Assembly: GCA_026182355.1 (NCBI GenBank)
Contig: JAPFBL010000537.1
Coordinates: 93,501 to 157,500 of the forward strand
Direction: 5' to 3'
Length of the DNA stretch: 64,000 nucleotides
Source of the DNA: Hermatobates lingyangjiaoensis
Lineage: Eukaryota > Arthropoda > Insecta > Hemiptera > Hermatobatidae
Shown here: positions 43,590-52,907 of the stretch, piece after piece
Layout: every line of letters starts with the position of its first letter
Position numbering within the stretch: the stretch's first letter is position 1
Notes under the pieces: generated by a model
What the model saw: only the letters and a program-made list of their open reading frames with translations
Told to the model about the DNA's origin: nothing
Databases searched by the model: none
Made by a program: the position numbers and the translations under genes

Positions 43590-43815
43590 ATAAAAAGATT
43601 TCACATAAACACGTGAAACAACAATCAATGATTAAACCACAATAAGAATGGGAAAACAAGACTAAGATCTTTCAACCGTAACAAGCGGTCTTCGTCAGAG
43701 TCAAAAACCCAACTGACAACAGAGTCAGTTGGGTTTTCGACTCTGACGAAGACCGCTTGTTACGGTTGAAAGATCTTAGTCTTGTTTTCCCATTCTTATT
43801 GTGGTTTAATCATTG
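43590..43815. mobile_element. Palindromic hammerhead-like element, family B, near perfect
   Basis: Forward CTGACGA 43743-43749, A, GACCG/CGGTT, GAAA 43768-43771, then GATCTTAGTC. Mirror arms of about 105 bp with GAATGGGAAAACAAGACTAA. A further forward half follows at 43905-43985. Confidence 0.88.
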
Positions 43816-43988
43816 ATATATATATATATATATATATTGTTAAAAATTAGAACATATTAAGCTGAAACTTGCTTTTTATTCGAGTTTCTTGATTAACTAT
43901 CTTGATTCTAACGAAGACCGCTTGTTACGGTTGAAAGATTTTAGTCTTGTTTTCCCATTTCATATTGTGGTTTGATCATTGATATATA

Positions 43989-44598
43989 CAGGGTGTCCAT
44001 AAAGTCCGTGTGCGTTTTAAAAAAAAAATATACCCTTATTTGTAGCTGGGATAGAAATGATCTGTAAAAAGGATTAGAAAGAAGTAAATATATATTTTTT
44101 AAAGTTTTATTGAAATTTTATCCACTTAACCTCCATCATGTGGTAACCTCTTCCATAGAGATAAATCACGAATTTCCTAACGGATGAATCAGAAGAGGTG
44201 GACCATTTCATTCATCTTCACATTCACCAGACTTGACTCCATTAGATTTTTCTTATAGGGGTATGTGAAAACAACTGTGCATTTTAGATGCATGTTGTGC
44301 ATGCAAATCTTCAAATCTTGTTCATTTGAAGATTTGAAAGCTAAAATAACTAATAAGATTTTACAATAATAAGATTATTGTAAATCAGTTGGCGCATGTT
44401 TTCCGTAAACTGCAAAGCTGTATTACTCTTTATATTGCTAATAATGGCGGACTGTGGAAAATAAAAATTAATTTTACAATAAAACTTTAAAAATGTAGGT
44501 TTACTCACTTCTAATCTTTTTTTACAGATTATTTCTATCGTAAATACGAATAAAGTTATAATTTTTTTAAACTGCACACGGACTTTATGGACACCCTG
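43989..44598 (+). mobile_element. Tc1/mariner-type transposon, deleted and decayed
   Basis: Inverted termini CAGGGTGTCCATAAAGTCCG plus TGTGCGTTTTAAAAAA (left) and the mirror with TGTGCAGTTTAAAAAA (right), flanked by TA at 43987-43988 and 44599-44600. 610 bp. The interior keeps a fragment of the transposase at 44170-44275, so it derives from an autonomous element by deletion. Confidence 0.88.
44170..44275 (+). pseudogene. Transposase C-terminal remnant
   Basis: One frame reads EFPNG, a stop, then IRRGGP and SPDLTPLDF before another stop. SPDLTPLDF is the conserved block around the last catalytic acidic residues of IS630/Tc1/mariner transposases (usual form: FP.RWIGRGGP...SPDLTPLDFFLWG). Stops and frameshifts make it dead. 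Confidence 0.8.
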
Positions 44599-44752
44599 TA
44601 TATATAGTTAATAATGAAGATATAGTTCAGTTTTTGTATTAAGAAAAAAAAATTTTAAACAATCGCCAAACATACTTTTGCTTGATACACTTAATTAGAT
44701 AATAACAAATGTATCCTAAAGGAATTAAATATATAAAATATATATTTTTGAC

Positions 44753-44868
44753 CTGTTTGCTGGGTATTTGGAGGCAAGGAAGCCGCCGGGCACTTGGGTG
44801 AGAAGATAGCCCCAGAAGAAGGAAGAATCGACTGCACTTTCCATCCCTACTGACCAGTGGAACCTAAC
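44753..44868 (-). CDS. VGlut exon: luminal loop end and transmembrane segment 2
   Basis: 116 nt, entering in phase 0 and leaving in phase 2. The acceptor is GGGGGCAG|GTTAGG and the donor ACAG|GTCAAA. It encodes [18 protein letters not shown] and [19 protein letters not shown], ending NR (the Arg codon is completed by the next exon). SSFFWGY..TQ.PGG is a VGLUT/SLC17 signature. The position of His128 of rat VGLUT2 (IHGSFFWGY) is Asp here (VDSSFFWGY), which I believe is the insect form. The acceptor lacks a normal pyrimidine tract and instead has a G run, but the frame is unambiguous. Confidence 0.94.
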
Positions 44869-45009
44869 CTGCCCCCAAAAAATTACAAAAACAGTCACTG
44901 GCATTTCGTTAAACAAACAACAAAAACAAACAAACATGCCTTCTAATACTTCATTAAATCAGATATCAACTTATAAATTTCATTAATTAATTAATCATTA
45001 TTTACTTAC

Positions 45010-45051
45010 AGGTTCATGAGAGGTTATGTTGGTCTTTTTTATTGCGGTTTC
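45010..45051 (-). CDS. VGlut short exon (42 nt): first luminal loop
   Basis: 14 codons, phase 0 at both ends, between CTTTTTCAG and CCT|GTAAGT, both good splice signals. It encodes ETAIKKTNITSHEP, which joins VRFHW of the next exon. In VGLUTs this part lies in the lumenal loop between TM1 and TM2, the least conserved part of the membrane core, and often carries N-glycosylation. NIT here is a valid sequon. The intron to 44868 is only 141 bp. Sequence alone cannot prove inclusion in mRNA, but frame, splice sites and topology agree. Confidence 0.75.
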
Positions 45052-45074
45052 CTGAAAAAGAAAATTATATATAT

Positions 45075-45430
45075 ATATATACACTTTTTCGATGAAAATA
45101 CAATCCGAAATGGACAAATACAGTTTCAATGTACATAAAGAAACATAGAGAAATTAAAAAACACAAACTTACAGTCTCTAATTTTCGGTTGAACCGTCTT
45201 CAGGAGAGATAAAGAAGGGAAACCAAGCGCACTGGTAGAGAGTCTCTGTAATTTTCGGTTGAACCGTCTTCAGGAGAGATAAAGAAGGGAAACCAAGCGC
45301 ACTGGTACAGAGACTCTGTACAAGTGCGCTTGGTTTCACTTTTTTATCTCTCCTGAAGACGGTTCAACCGAAAATTAGAGACTGTAAGTTTGTGTTTTTA
45401 ATTTCTCTATGTTTCATTATGTACATTGAA
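45075..45430. mobile_element. Palindromic hammerhead-like element, family A, partly duplicated centre
   Basis: The reverse-arm segment TAATTTTCGGTTGAACCGTC appears twice (45178 and 45250). Forward core CTC, CTGAAGA, C, GGTTCAACC, GAAAATTAGAGAC (about 45350-45385). Confidence 0.8.
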
Positions 45431-45454
45431 CTAAATATATATATATACTTCGAA

Positions 45455-45615
45455 TATATTGAAAGGTCCGTGTGGACAATAAGCACTTTAACACATAGAA
45501 AAGAACACAGAAAGACACTACAGAACTCACTTCGATATTTCGACATCCGTCGTCATCGGGAAGAAGTGCGAAGTACTCGCGTTGAGAAGCAAACTGCTAC
45601 TGGCAGTATACTATA
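45455..45615. mobile_element. Half element related to family C
   Basis: AGAACTCACTTCGATATTTC, GACATCCGTCGTCATCGGGA; minus core CCGATGA, C, GACGGATGTC, GAAATATCGAAG. Confidence 0.68.
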
Positions 45616-45629
45616 TATATATATATATA

Positions 45630-45776
45630 TAACAGATTCAATAATATATCAACCGTTTGATAAAATAGGTGTGTTCTCTAATCGGGGTTCGGCCAATTTT
45701 CCAGGATAAAAACGTTGGTAACGAGAGTTTGATTTTTTATCATGGAAAATTGACCGAACCCGGATTAGAGAACACA

Positions 45777-45842
<66 letters not shown>
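45630..45842. mobile_element. Family E' palindrome and (TA)n of about 31 units
   Basis: Mirror arms AGGTGTGTTCTCTAATCGGG and ATTAGAGAACACACCT with AAAACGTTGGTAACGAGAGT; then a long TA tract 45779-45842. Confidence 0.8.
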
Positions 45843-45844
<2 letters not shown>

Positions 45845-45845
<1 letters not shown>

Positions 45846-46195
45846 TGATTTGTTTTCTTGACCCAATATTTATATGATGTAATTTTCTTGAGGTTTGAGG
45901 TCCAATGATAAAAACTAGTCCATTTGCCGACGTTTCGACGTCGCAATAGAATAATTATAACAATATCCTTATGTTAATGTATAACAAAATAATCCATAGT
46001 CGTAATAACTGTTTTATCAAAAAATTCCTCTTTGTTACCGAACATATTAAAATGTAATAAATTACCAAATAGTAGTAATAGTAGTGCTAATTGTAAAACA
46101 ATCATGTTGTAGCCCTGAAGATGACATAAATATATGTCGAAACGTCGGCAAATGGACTAGTTTTTATCATTGGACCTCAAACCTCAAGAAAATTA

Positions 46196-46200
<5 letters not shown>
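45845..46200. mobile_element. Palindromic hammerhead-like element (GTCGAAACGTCGGC family)
   Basis: Mirror arms CTTGAGGTTTGAGGTCCAAT and AAACTAGTCCATTTGCCGAC. Forward: AGCC, CTGAAGA, T, GACATAAATATATGTC, GAAA, CG, TC, GGC (about 46111-46150): stem II GACATA/TATGTC, stem I GCC/GGC. The reverse arm has lost the core. Confidence 0.82.
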
Positions 46201-46238
<38 letters not shown>

Positions 46239-46289
46239 ATAAATACTGTATAGTTACAGCACATGCTTTTAATTGATAAAAAGATTTCT

Positions 46290-46398
46290 CAAAAAACATA
46301 TGAAAAACGTCAGTTGGGATTTGACTCTAATGAAGACCGCTTGTTACGATTGAAAGATCTTAGTTTTTGTTTTCATTTCTTATGGTGGGTTGGACGTG

Positions 46399-46450
<52 letters not shown>

Positions 46451-46715
46451 ATTTCACATAAAGACGTGAAATAACTATGAATGATCAAACCACAATAAGA
46501 AATGGCAAAACAAGATTAAGACCTTTCAACCATAACAAGCGGTCTTCTTCAGAGTCAAAAACCCAACTGTTGGTATTTGCACGGCAGTTGGGATTTTGAC
46601 TCTGACGAAGACCGCTTGTTACGGTTGAAAGATCTGACTTTGTTCTCCATTTCTTATTGTGGTTTGAACATTGATTGTTGTTTCACGTGTTTATGTGAAA
46701 TCTTTTTATCATATA
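46290..46715. mobile_element. Family B elements around (TA)n
   Basis: Half element 46300-46395, TA tract 46399-46446, then a full palindrome 46447-46715 with forward CTGACGA, A, GACCG/CGGTT, GAAAGATC (about 46597-46635). Confidence 0.8.
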
Positions 46716-46729
46716 CATAGGTGTATTAT

Positions 46730-46870
46730 TTAATCAGGATTCGGTCAATTTTCATGTTTGAAAAATCAAACTCTCGTTACCAAGATTTTGCCTTTATTTT
46801 AAATTTTAAAACCTTTTTCATAAGGCTGAAGTGAACACTTTTTGAAAAAGCAAATAAAATTTACATTATT
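46730..46870. mobile_element. Family E'' half element
   Basis: AATCAGGATTCGGTCAATTT, AAATCAAACTCTCGTTACCA, then CTTTTTCATAAGGC. Confidence 0.6.
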
Positions 46871-46899
46871 TAAAAGAACTAACAATCTTAATTGGCCAA

Positions 46900-47045
46900 A
46901 ACCTTTGGGAGCAGTTCTTCATCTAAACATATCTCGTTGAATAATTAACCATATTTTGGTGAAGAAATATTCTCCAACGTTCCGATGAAGAAAAGAAGTA
47001 ATTATTTAGAAATCTTGAAAAACTTCAATTATTCAACGAAATATA
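46900..47045. pseudogene. Penelope-like N-terminal fragment, inverted pair
   Basis: The minus strand near 46950-46905 encodes FNEICLDEELLPK after a basic helix. The plus arm near 46990-47042 is a partial mirror (GAAATCTTGAAAAACTTCAA). (TA)n follows. Confidence 0.55.
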
Positions 47046-47059
47046 TATATATATATAAA

Positions 47060-47400
47060 CCAATTAAATAGAAGGTAGCTCCCAGATAGAAAAATGAATA
47101 ACTCACTTCTATATTTCGACCATCGTCATCATCAGGAGGTAAAGAGTCTCGCAGGAAGATAGAGTGGCGACTCATATATATATATCAATGATCAAACCCC
47201 AATATGAAATGGGAAAACAAGACTAACATATTTCAACCGTAACAAGCGGTCATCGTCAGAGTTAAAAACCCAACTGTTTTGACTCTGACGAAGACCGCTT
47301 GTTACAGTTGAAAGATCTTAGTCTTGTTTTCCAATTTCATATTGTAGTTTGATCATTGATTGTTATTTCTCGTGTATATGTGAAATCTTTTTAATATATA
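47060..47400. mobile_element. Family C' half element, then family B palindrome
   Basis: 47095-47175: CACTTCTATATTTCGACCAT, CATCAGGAGG. 47185-47400: family B with forward CTGACGA, A, GACCG, CTTGTTA, CAGTT, GAAAGATC. Confidence 0.75.
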
Positions 47401-47409
47401 TATATTTAT

Positions 47410-47683
47410 ATAAAATAAAATTTTATCAGGACTCAGTCAGTTCTTCAGGTTCAAATCAAACTATTATTACAAACTTTTCGGTTTTTATTTAAAACCTTTT
47501 TGATAGGCTCATATAACATATATATTCTTCTTATATTCTTGTAGAACATATATGGATGTGATATGAGCATATTAAAAAAGTGTTAAGTAAAAACCGAAAC
47601 GTTGGTAATGAGAGTTTAATTTGAACCTGAAGAACTGACCAAGTTCTGATAAAATTTTAGTTTCTTTCTACTCATGATCTTAT

Positions 47684-47690
<7 letters not shown>
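47410..47690. mobile_element. Palindromic element, family E
   Basis: Mirror ends AAAATTTTATCAGGACTCAG and CCAAGTTCTGATAAAATTTT. Forward AAAACCGAAACGTTGGTAAT without a CTGANGA core. Then (TA)n at 47686-47715. Confidence 0.78.
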
Positions 47691-47717
<27 letters not shown>

Positions 47718-47721
<4 letters not shown>

Positions 47722-48060
47722 GGAAATATATATATTGTGGAAGAAGAAATATTGTGGAAAGTGCGCTCATAAAAAACTTTTATGAGAAATTAATGAACAA
47801 TAGCCTAGGACTCTATAAATTGGATGAAGTTTTGATTAGCGGAATAATTAAATTGATGAAGACTTCTTCATCATTAAACACATTGAGGGTTACCAACAAT
47901 TCTAGGAACTTCAACCAACCCTGTTAATTATTAATTATTTATTAATTATTATTACGTTAAGTATTTATTATTTTTTAGTTCAGTTGCTCTCTGACGATGT
48001 GTTGACGAAAGGCCTTAAAGCATTGTTTCCAAATTTGTTTCATTGTGGTAAATTAATCCA
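47718..48060 (+). pseudogene. Penelope-like C-terminal fragment and following hammerhead-like motif
   Basis: The frame contains CGRRNIVESALIKNF and NNSLGLYKLDEVLISGI. RRNIVES.LI and the later N..G...LD resemble the end of the GIY-YIG domain of Penelope-like elements, after the catalytic core. It stops at TAA near 47925. Downstream, about 47992-48025, CTGACGATGTG and GACGAAAGGCC recall the hammerhead layout but with poor stem II. Truncated at its 5' side by (TA)n. Confidence 0.62.
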
Positions 48061-48063
48061 TAT

Positions 48064-48099
<36 letters not shown>

Positions 48100-48106
<7 letters not shown>

Positions 48107-48455
48107 ATGATCAAACCACAATAAGACAATGGGAAAAACAAGACTAAGATCTTTCAACCGTAACAAGCGGTCTTCGTCAGAGTCAAAAACCCAACTGAAC
48201 ACTAGATGCAGAAAACATCTGGTGAGGGGTTGAGAAGATTGGGAGAGAAGAGTGGTATTTTAAAAGGGTGAAAGCGCAGGAAAGGACTAATGTCCAGAAA
48301 GGGATGTTTGGGGAAACAAAGGAGTACAGTAAGAAAGAGTAAAAAACTATCCACTAGCTGTCAACCCTCTTTGAAGAGGCTATTGCTCTCGTAACGAAAC
48401 CACCCTTGTGGTTTGATCATTGATTGTTTTTTCACGTATTTATGTGAAATCTTTA
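48100..48455. mobile_element. Family B element with non-palindromic insert
   Basis: Reverse arm 48100-48197 as in other B units; outer forward end TGGTTTGATCATTGATTGTT at 48411-48455. Between them, 48198-48405 is unique (GGTGAGGGGTTGAGAAGATT; CAACCCTCTTTGAAGAGGCT). It may be the missing internal part of a longer progenitor. Confidence 0.65.
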
Positions 48456-48469
48456 TATATATATCTTGT

Positions 48470-48895
48470 TAAATTGTATGCCTACTTTTAATCTCACAAC
48501 TTTTCTACTGAATCTCTCGATTTCTCTAATACACTTTCTCCATTTTTGTGGTACAAGATAGATTAGTTGACCAAAGTTTTTATTTACATAGCCCGACATG
48601 TTTCGGTCCTCACTGACCATTATCAAGGATTATAGTTGTACAGAATCTTAAATAAACTATACATAACTAAACATAACTTAAAAACATTTATAATTAAATT
48701 AACACTACATATTACATTCAACGCCTTAATTTTGTGATAACTAAAAATGGTTAGATGACAAGGAGATGTTATACACAGTGTATTAGAGAAATCGAGAGAT
48801 TCAGTAGAAAAGTTGTGAAATTAAAAATAAGCATAGAATTTAACAAGACATGCATAAACGAAGGTCTGCTCCCGAAATATACGAATATATATATA
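48470..48895. mobile_element. Palindromic Penelope-derived element
   Basis: The minus frame from ATG near 48601 encodes MSGYVNKNFGQLIYLVPQKW, RKCIREIERFSRKVV, FN into (TA)n. The plus arm 48755-48895 ends FNKTCINEGLLPKYTN. Minus hammerhead (about 48635-48590): stem II GGTC/GACC, GAAAC, AT, GTC are kept, but the core reads TTGATAA. The AUG is inside the motif. Confidence 0.75.
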
Positions 48896-48995
48896 TATAT
48901 ATATAAAATCTTAATTAAGCCAGCTTCTATTTGGCAACAAGTTTTAAATCTGGTTGAGTTTAAATGCAAAGTATGGAGTAAAAATGTTAACTCAC

Positions 48996-49022
48996 CACTG
49001 CTTCTTTGACTACGTCCTGGGT
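48996..49022 (-). CDS. VGlut candidate micro-exon (27 nt): first luminal loop
   Basis: Nine codons, TQDVVKEAV, phase 0 at both ends, between ATGTTGCAG and GTG|GTGAGT. Joining it to the 42-nt exon gives TQDVVKEAV-ETAIKKTNI without a stop. The position (upstream, in the variable luminal loop after TM1) and the strong splice sites support it. Such a short exon carries little sequence information and could be alternative or false. No TM1 exon was found further upstream in the window. Confidence 0.55.
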
Positions 49023-49159
49023 CTGCAACATGAAAACAACATAACATCATCAAAACACTTATGCATAAATAATTACAGATATACATTATATAAACTGTCA
49101 GATGATATTAAAGAGATGAGAGTGTTTGCCAATGAATTGTTGAGACCCAAAATGATTCT

Positions 49160-50545
49160 TACATCGCACACAGTTTCTAGAAGACTCACAATTCACTTGA
49201 TAGGTGTATTTTACTTGATTACTCACTTTCTAGGATGTATTGCACACAGTTTCTAGAAGACTCACAATTCATTTGATAGGTGTATTTTTACTTGATTACT
49301 CACTTTCTAGGATGTATTGCACAGTTTCTAGAAGACTCACAATTCATTTGATAGGTGTATTTTTACTTGATTTCTCACTTTCTAGGATGTATTGCACATT
49401 GATTCTAGAAGACTCACAATTCATTTGATAGGTGTATTTTACTTGATTACTCACTTTCTAGTATGTATTGCACATTGATTCTAGAAGACTCACAATTCAT
49501 TTGATAGGTGTATTTTACTTGATTACTCACTTTCTAGGATGTATTGCACATTGATTCTAGAAGACTCACAATTCATTTGATAGGTGTATTTTACTTGATT
49601 TCTCACTTTCTAGGATGTATTGCACATTGATTCTAGAAGACTCACAATTCATTTGATAGGTGTATTTTACTTGATTTCTCACTTTCTACGATGTATTGCA
49701 CACAGTTTCTAGAAGACTCACAATTCACTTGATAGGTGTATTTTACTTGATTACTCACTTTCTACGATGTATTGCACACAGTTTCTAGAAGACTCATAAT
49801 TCACTTGATAGGTGTATTTTACTTGATTACTCACTTTCTAGGATGTATTGCACACAGTTTCTAGAAGACCCTCAATTCACTTGATAGGTGTATTTTACTT
49901 GATTACTCACTTTCTAGGATGTATTGCACATTGATTCTAGAAGACTCACAATTCATTTGATAGGTGTATTTTACTTGATTACTCACTTTCTAGGATGTAT
50001 TGCACATTGATTCTAGAAGACTCACAATTCATTTGATAGGTGTATTTTACTTGATTTCTCACTTTCTAGGATGTATTGCACATTGATTCTAGAAGACTCA
50101 CAATTCATTTGATAGGTGTATTTTACTTGATTTCTCACTTTCTACGATGTATTGCATACAGTTTCTAGAAGACTCACAATTCACTTGATAGGTGTATTTT
50201 ACTTGATTACTCACTTTCTACGATGTATTGCACACAGTTTCTAGAAGACTCATAATTCACTTGATAGGTGTATTTTACTTGATTACTCACTTTCTAGGAT
50301 GTATTGCACACAGTTTCTAGAAGACCCTCAATTCACTTGATAGGTGTATTTTACTTGATTTCTCACTTTCTACGATGTATTGCACACAGTTTCTAGAAGA
50401 CTCACAATTCACTTGATAGGTGTATTTTACTTGATTTCTCACTTTCTAGGATGTATTGCACATTGATTCTAGAAGACTCACAATTCATTTGATAGGTGTA
50501 TTTTTACTTGATTACTCACTTTCTAGGATGTATTGCACACATTTT
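49160..50545. repeat. Tandem satellite, about 73-bp unit, about 19 copies
   Basis: Unit: TTCTAGAAGACTCACAATTC, ATTTGATAGGTGTATTTTAC, TTGATTACTCACTTTCTAGG, ATGTATTGCACA. Two subtypes (CACACAG and CACATTGA junctions) form higher-order blocks repeated at about 49690-49930 and 50150-50390. Confidence 0.95.
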
Positions 50546-50559
50546 AGAAGATTTACAAT

Positions 50560-50770
50560 ACATATATTCATATTATTATTAACACTGAGGTTAGTACGAT
50601 TTATATTATTAATACAATTCCACTTTACAGAAAACCAACCCCCTTTATAACAGAGCTCAGTAGGTTAGCTAGTTAGTTGCGATTGAAGATGGACAACGTC
50701 AAAGTGCTCCAACGACTCCAAGACTATCTTACGAGGTATGACGGTTTGCCATATTAATAATATAAATAAA
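50560..50770. other. Mirror-repeat remnant with a small exon-like segment
   Basis: TTAACACTGAGGTTAGTACG (50577) and CTTACGAGGTATGACGG (50728) match the outer parts of the palindrome at 34130-34230. Between them, ATGGACAACGTCAAAGTGCT at 50690 opens a plus frame (MDNVKVLQRLQDYLTR) that would end at AG|GTATGA. Since GTATGA is part of the repeat, I consider a real exon unlikely but possible. Confidence 0.3.
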
Positions 50771-51620
50771 TACAATGCACTTGATGACTAAAGGTACAAA
50801 AAGATATACAGAGAAAATGAGATAAGCATTTGTGAAAGGAACAAAAATAATATAATCTCAGATTAACAACAGTAATAGTTATTCTGAAAAAGAAGTCAAC
50901 ATAAATATACGATTAGAAAATACGGACCAAGTATTAAAACTGTTTGTATGGGTGAAACGAACACCCACCCCGTCCACCACTTTTAGTGTAGGATTCTAAA
51001 CTATATTTCTACGTGATTTTTTTTCGTTTATATTTTCATTCTTTCTCACTTCTTCTTCATTTTTACATTTTAATTTATTATTTCGTAAAGACGTAAAAAT
51101 TCCATTCATTCAAAACTTAGCCTTTTGATCATTATAAGTCATTTCACAACAACCTTTCCTCTCACCCAAATCCATTTGTACGAATCCTTGCTTCCTCCTC
51201 ACCTTTCCAGAATCCCCCAAGACGACTCAAGAGAAGATGACCGAGGGATCTACTATTACAATAATATACTATAAAACAAAGTGAATAATTGAACCAGTGG
51301 GTTCCATTCTTTGCTCATGTGCATCGATGTTATTGCGTAATCTATTACTACATATGCCTGTTACGTAGAATATGCGTAGTTGTATATTTGTCAATAAAGA
51401 TGTTAATAAAAAAAAATTATTAATTCTTTTCTTTTTTCTTTTCCTCTCTTATGTTTCTCCGTTGTCTCCCTTATTTACTACTTAAAATACTTAAAACATT
51501 TTCCGTCATGGAAAGGACAAACTGTGTTTCATTTTGAATTCGTCTATAAACACTTTGCCTTCTGGTCACTTTCTTTGCGAGCTTGCTTACTATTTCTTTG
51601 TCTCCTCTCCTGAAGACAGC
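50771..51620. other. No feature recognised
   Basis: AT-rich. A CCACCCCGTCCACC stretch near 50965 and poly-T/C tracts near 51430. No gene found. Confidence 0.45.
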
Positions 51621-51624
51621 ATGT

Positions 51625-51739
51625 AACCACAAATGTGAACCGTCTTCAGGAGAGATAAGAAAAGGAAAAAAGAGAGGTTCCCTCTCTTATCTCTCCTGAA
51701 GACGGTCCAAAACAAAAGTTAGAGACTGTAAGTGTGTGA

Positions 51740-51745
<6 letters not shown>
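51625..51745. mobile_element. Short palindromic element, family A
   Basis: AACCGTCTTCAGGAGAGATA and its mirror CTTATCTCTCCTGAAGACGG with only 30 bp between; then (TA)n 51747-51780. Confidence 0.78.
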
Positions 51746-51774
<29 letters not shown>

Positions 51775-51782
<8 letters not shown>

Positions 51783-52080
51783 GCTTCTTCGGAGGCTCGT
51801 AGTGTGAGATCTTTGCAGTCAGGGGGTATTTGTCGCAGAATCTGTATCCTGTAGCACTCATTAAAAGGGAGACCGTGGCTATTGGCATGTATGGCAATGG
51901 GAAGATGGGAGCGGCTATTGACTGAAGCTCTGTGATTGTTCATACGAAGACTAAGCTTGGTGGATGCTTGGCCTACGTAGAACGAATCACACTTGGTACA
52001 CTCCAAACGGTACACACAGTTCTTAGAGGTACACGAGCAGTCAATCAGAACAGGATAGTGTGTAACAGGATAACACACAA
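51775..52080 (-). pseudogene. Penelope-like GIY-YIG endonuclease fragment
   Basis: The minus frame encodes VLIDCSCTSKNCVYRLECTK, CDSFYVGQASTKLSLRMNN, HRASVNSRSHLPIAIHANSH, ending ASEEAH and running into (TA)n. The pair VYRLEC..C and FYVGQ..., with R and H after, is the GIY-YIG nuclease core preceded by the Cys-rich linker typical of Penelope-like retroelements. No reverse transcriptase is next to it. Both ends are truncated, the 3' side exactly at a TA microsatellite. The frame is otherwise open over 100 codons, so it is a fairly recent fragment. Confidence 0.85.
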
Positions 52081-52149
52081 CGTTATTATTATTTACAAAG
52101 TTAAATAATTTTTAATGTAATACTTAGTTTTTCTATTTCAAAATTTATA

Positions 52150-52290
52150 CTTCTACCTATGAAAAAGGTATTAAATAAAAACCAAAACGTTGGTATTGAG
52201 AGTTTAATTTAAACCTGACCGAGTTAGAACTGACCGAGTCCCGATAAACTTTAGTTTTGTTTCTATTCCACGGTCGATACTTTTATTAAT
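52150..52290 (+). mobile_element. Half element, family E
   Basis: AACCAAAACGTTGGTATTGA, GAACTGACCGAGTCCCGATA, CTATTCCACGGTCGATAC; forward arm only. Confidence 0.7.
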
Positions 52291-52299
52291 ATATATATC

Positions 52300-52479
52300 A
52301 CTTAAAATTCGAAAAAAACGATCCAAACTGAACGCAAATCAGCTCAAAAACGAAAAAGCAACACACAGAGAAAGAGACACACTTACAAACTCAAATTTTC
52401 TCCTGGAGACGGATCATCCAAAAATTTGAGTTTGTAAGTGTGTTTCTTTCTCTTTGTGTTGCTTTTCTTCTTTTTTGAG

Positions 52480-52524
<45 letters not shown>

Positions 52525-52535
52525 TCGTAAATATA
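52300..52535. mobile_element. Palindromic element, family A', with (TA)n
   Basis: ACACACTTACAAACTCAAAT and mirror; core CTGGAGA, C, GGATCATCC, AAAAATTTGAG. TA tract 52484-52522. Confidence 0.78.
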
Positions 52536-52907
52536 GATAGATACATAAATGATACTTAAAACAGGATAAATAAAATCTTTTTTATCTTAATATTAATTAT
52601 AGACATCATAGTCCCATTTTTTAACTCATGCTGTGTTTTATAGTTCATATATATGTACAGATTCAGGGTGACCAAGTACCAATGATAGTCTGAGCAATTT
52701 TTAAAATTTGAAATAGTTAGCGAGTTGCAGTTAAATACGTATTTAAAAAAGTTGAAACAAAAATGAAAATGAAACTCGGGTAGTACATTTATTTTGAAGA
52801 GTCAAAAATAATTGTTTGAAAGAGCCGCATATGGCTCGCGAGTCACAGGTTGGTCAACCTGGGTATAGAGTGAAAACAGGAAGAAACATTAATGAACAAA
52901 CAAAGTA
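52536..52907. other. No gene recognised
   Basis: CGCATATGGCTCGCGAGTCA near 52825 is typical of an interspersed repeat end, but I could not define boundaries. Confidence 0.4.

Noticed and set aside
50690..50740. First coding exon of a plus-strand gene (MDNVKVLQ...)
   Set aside because: The proposed donor falls in a sequence shared with the repeat at 34130-34190; kept only as a low-confidence note.
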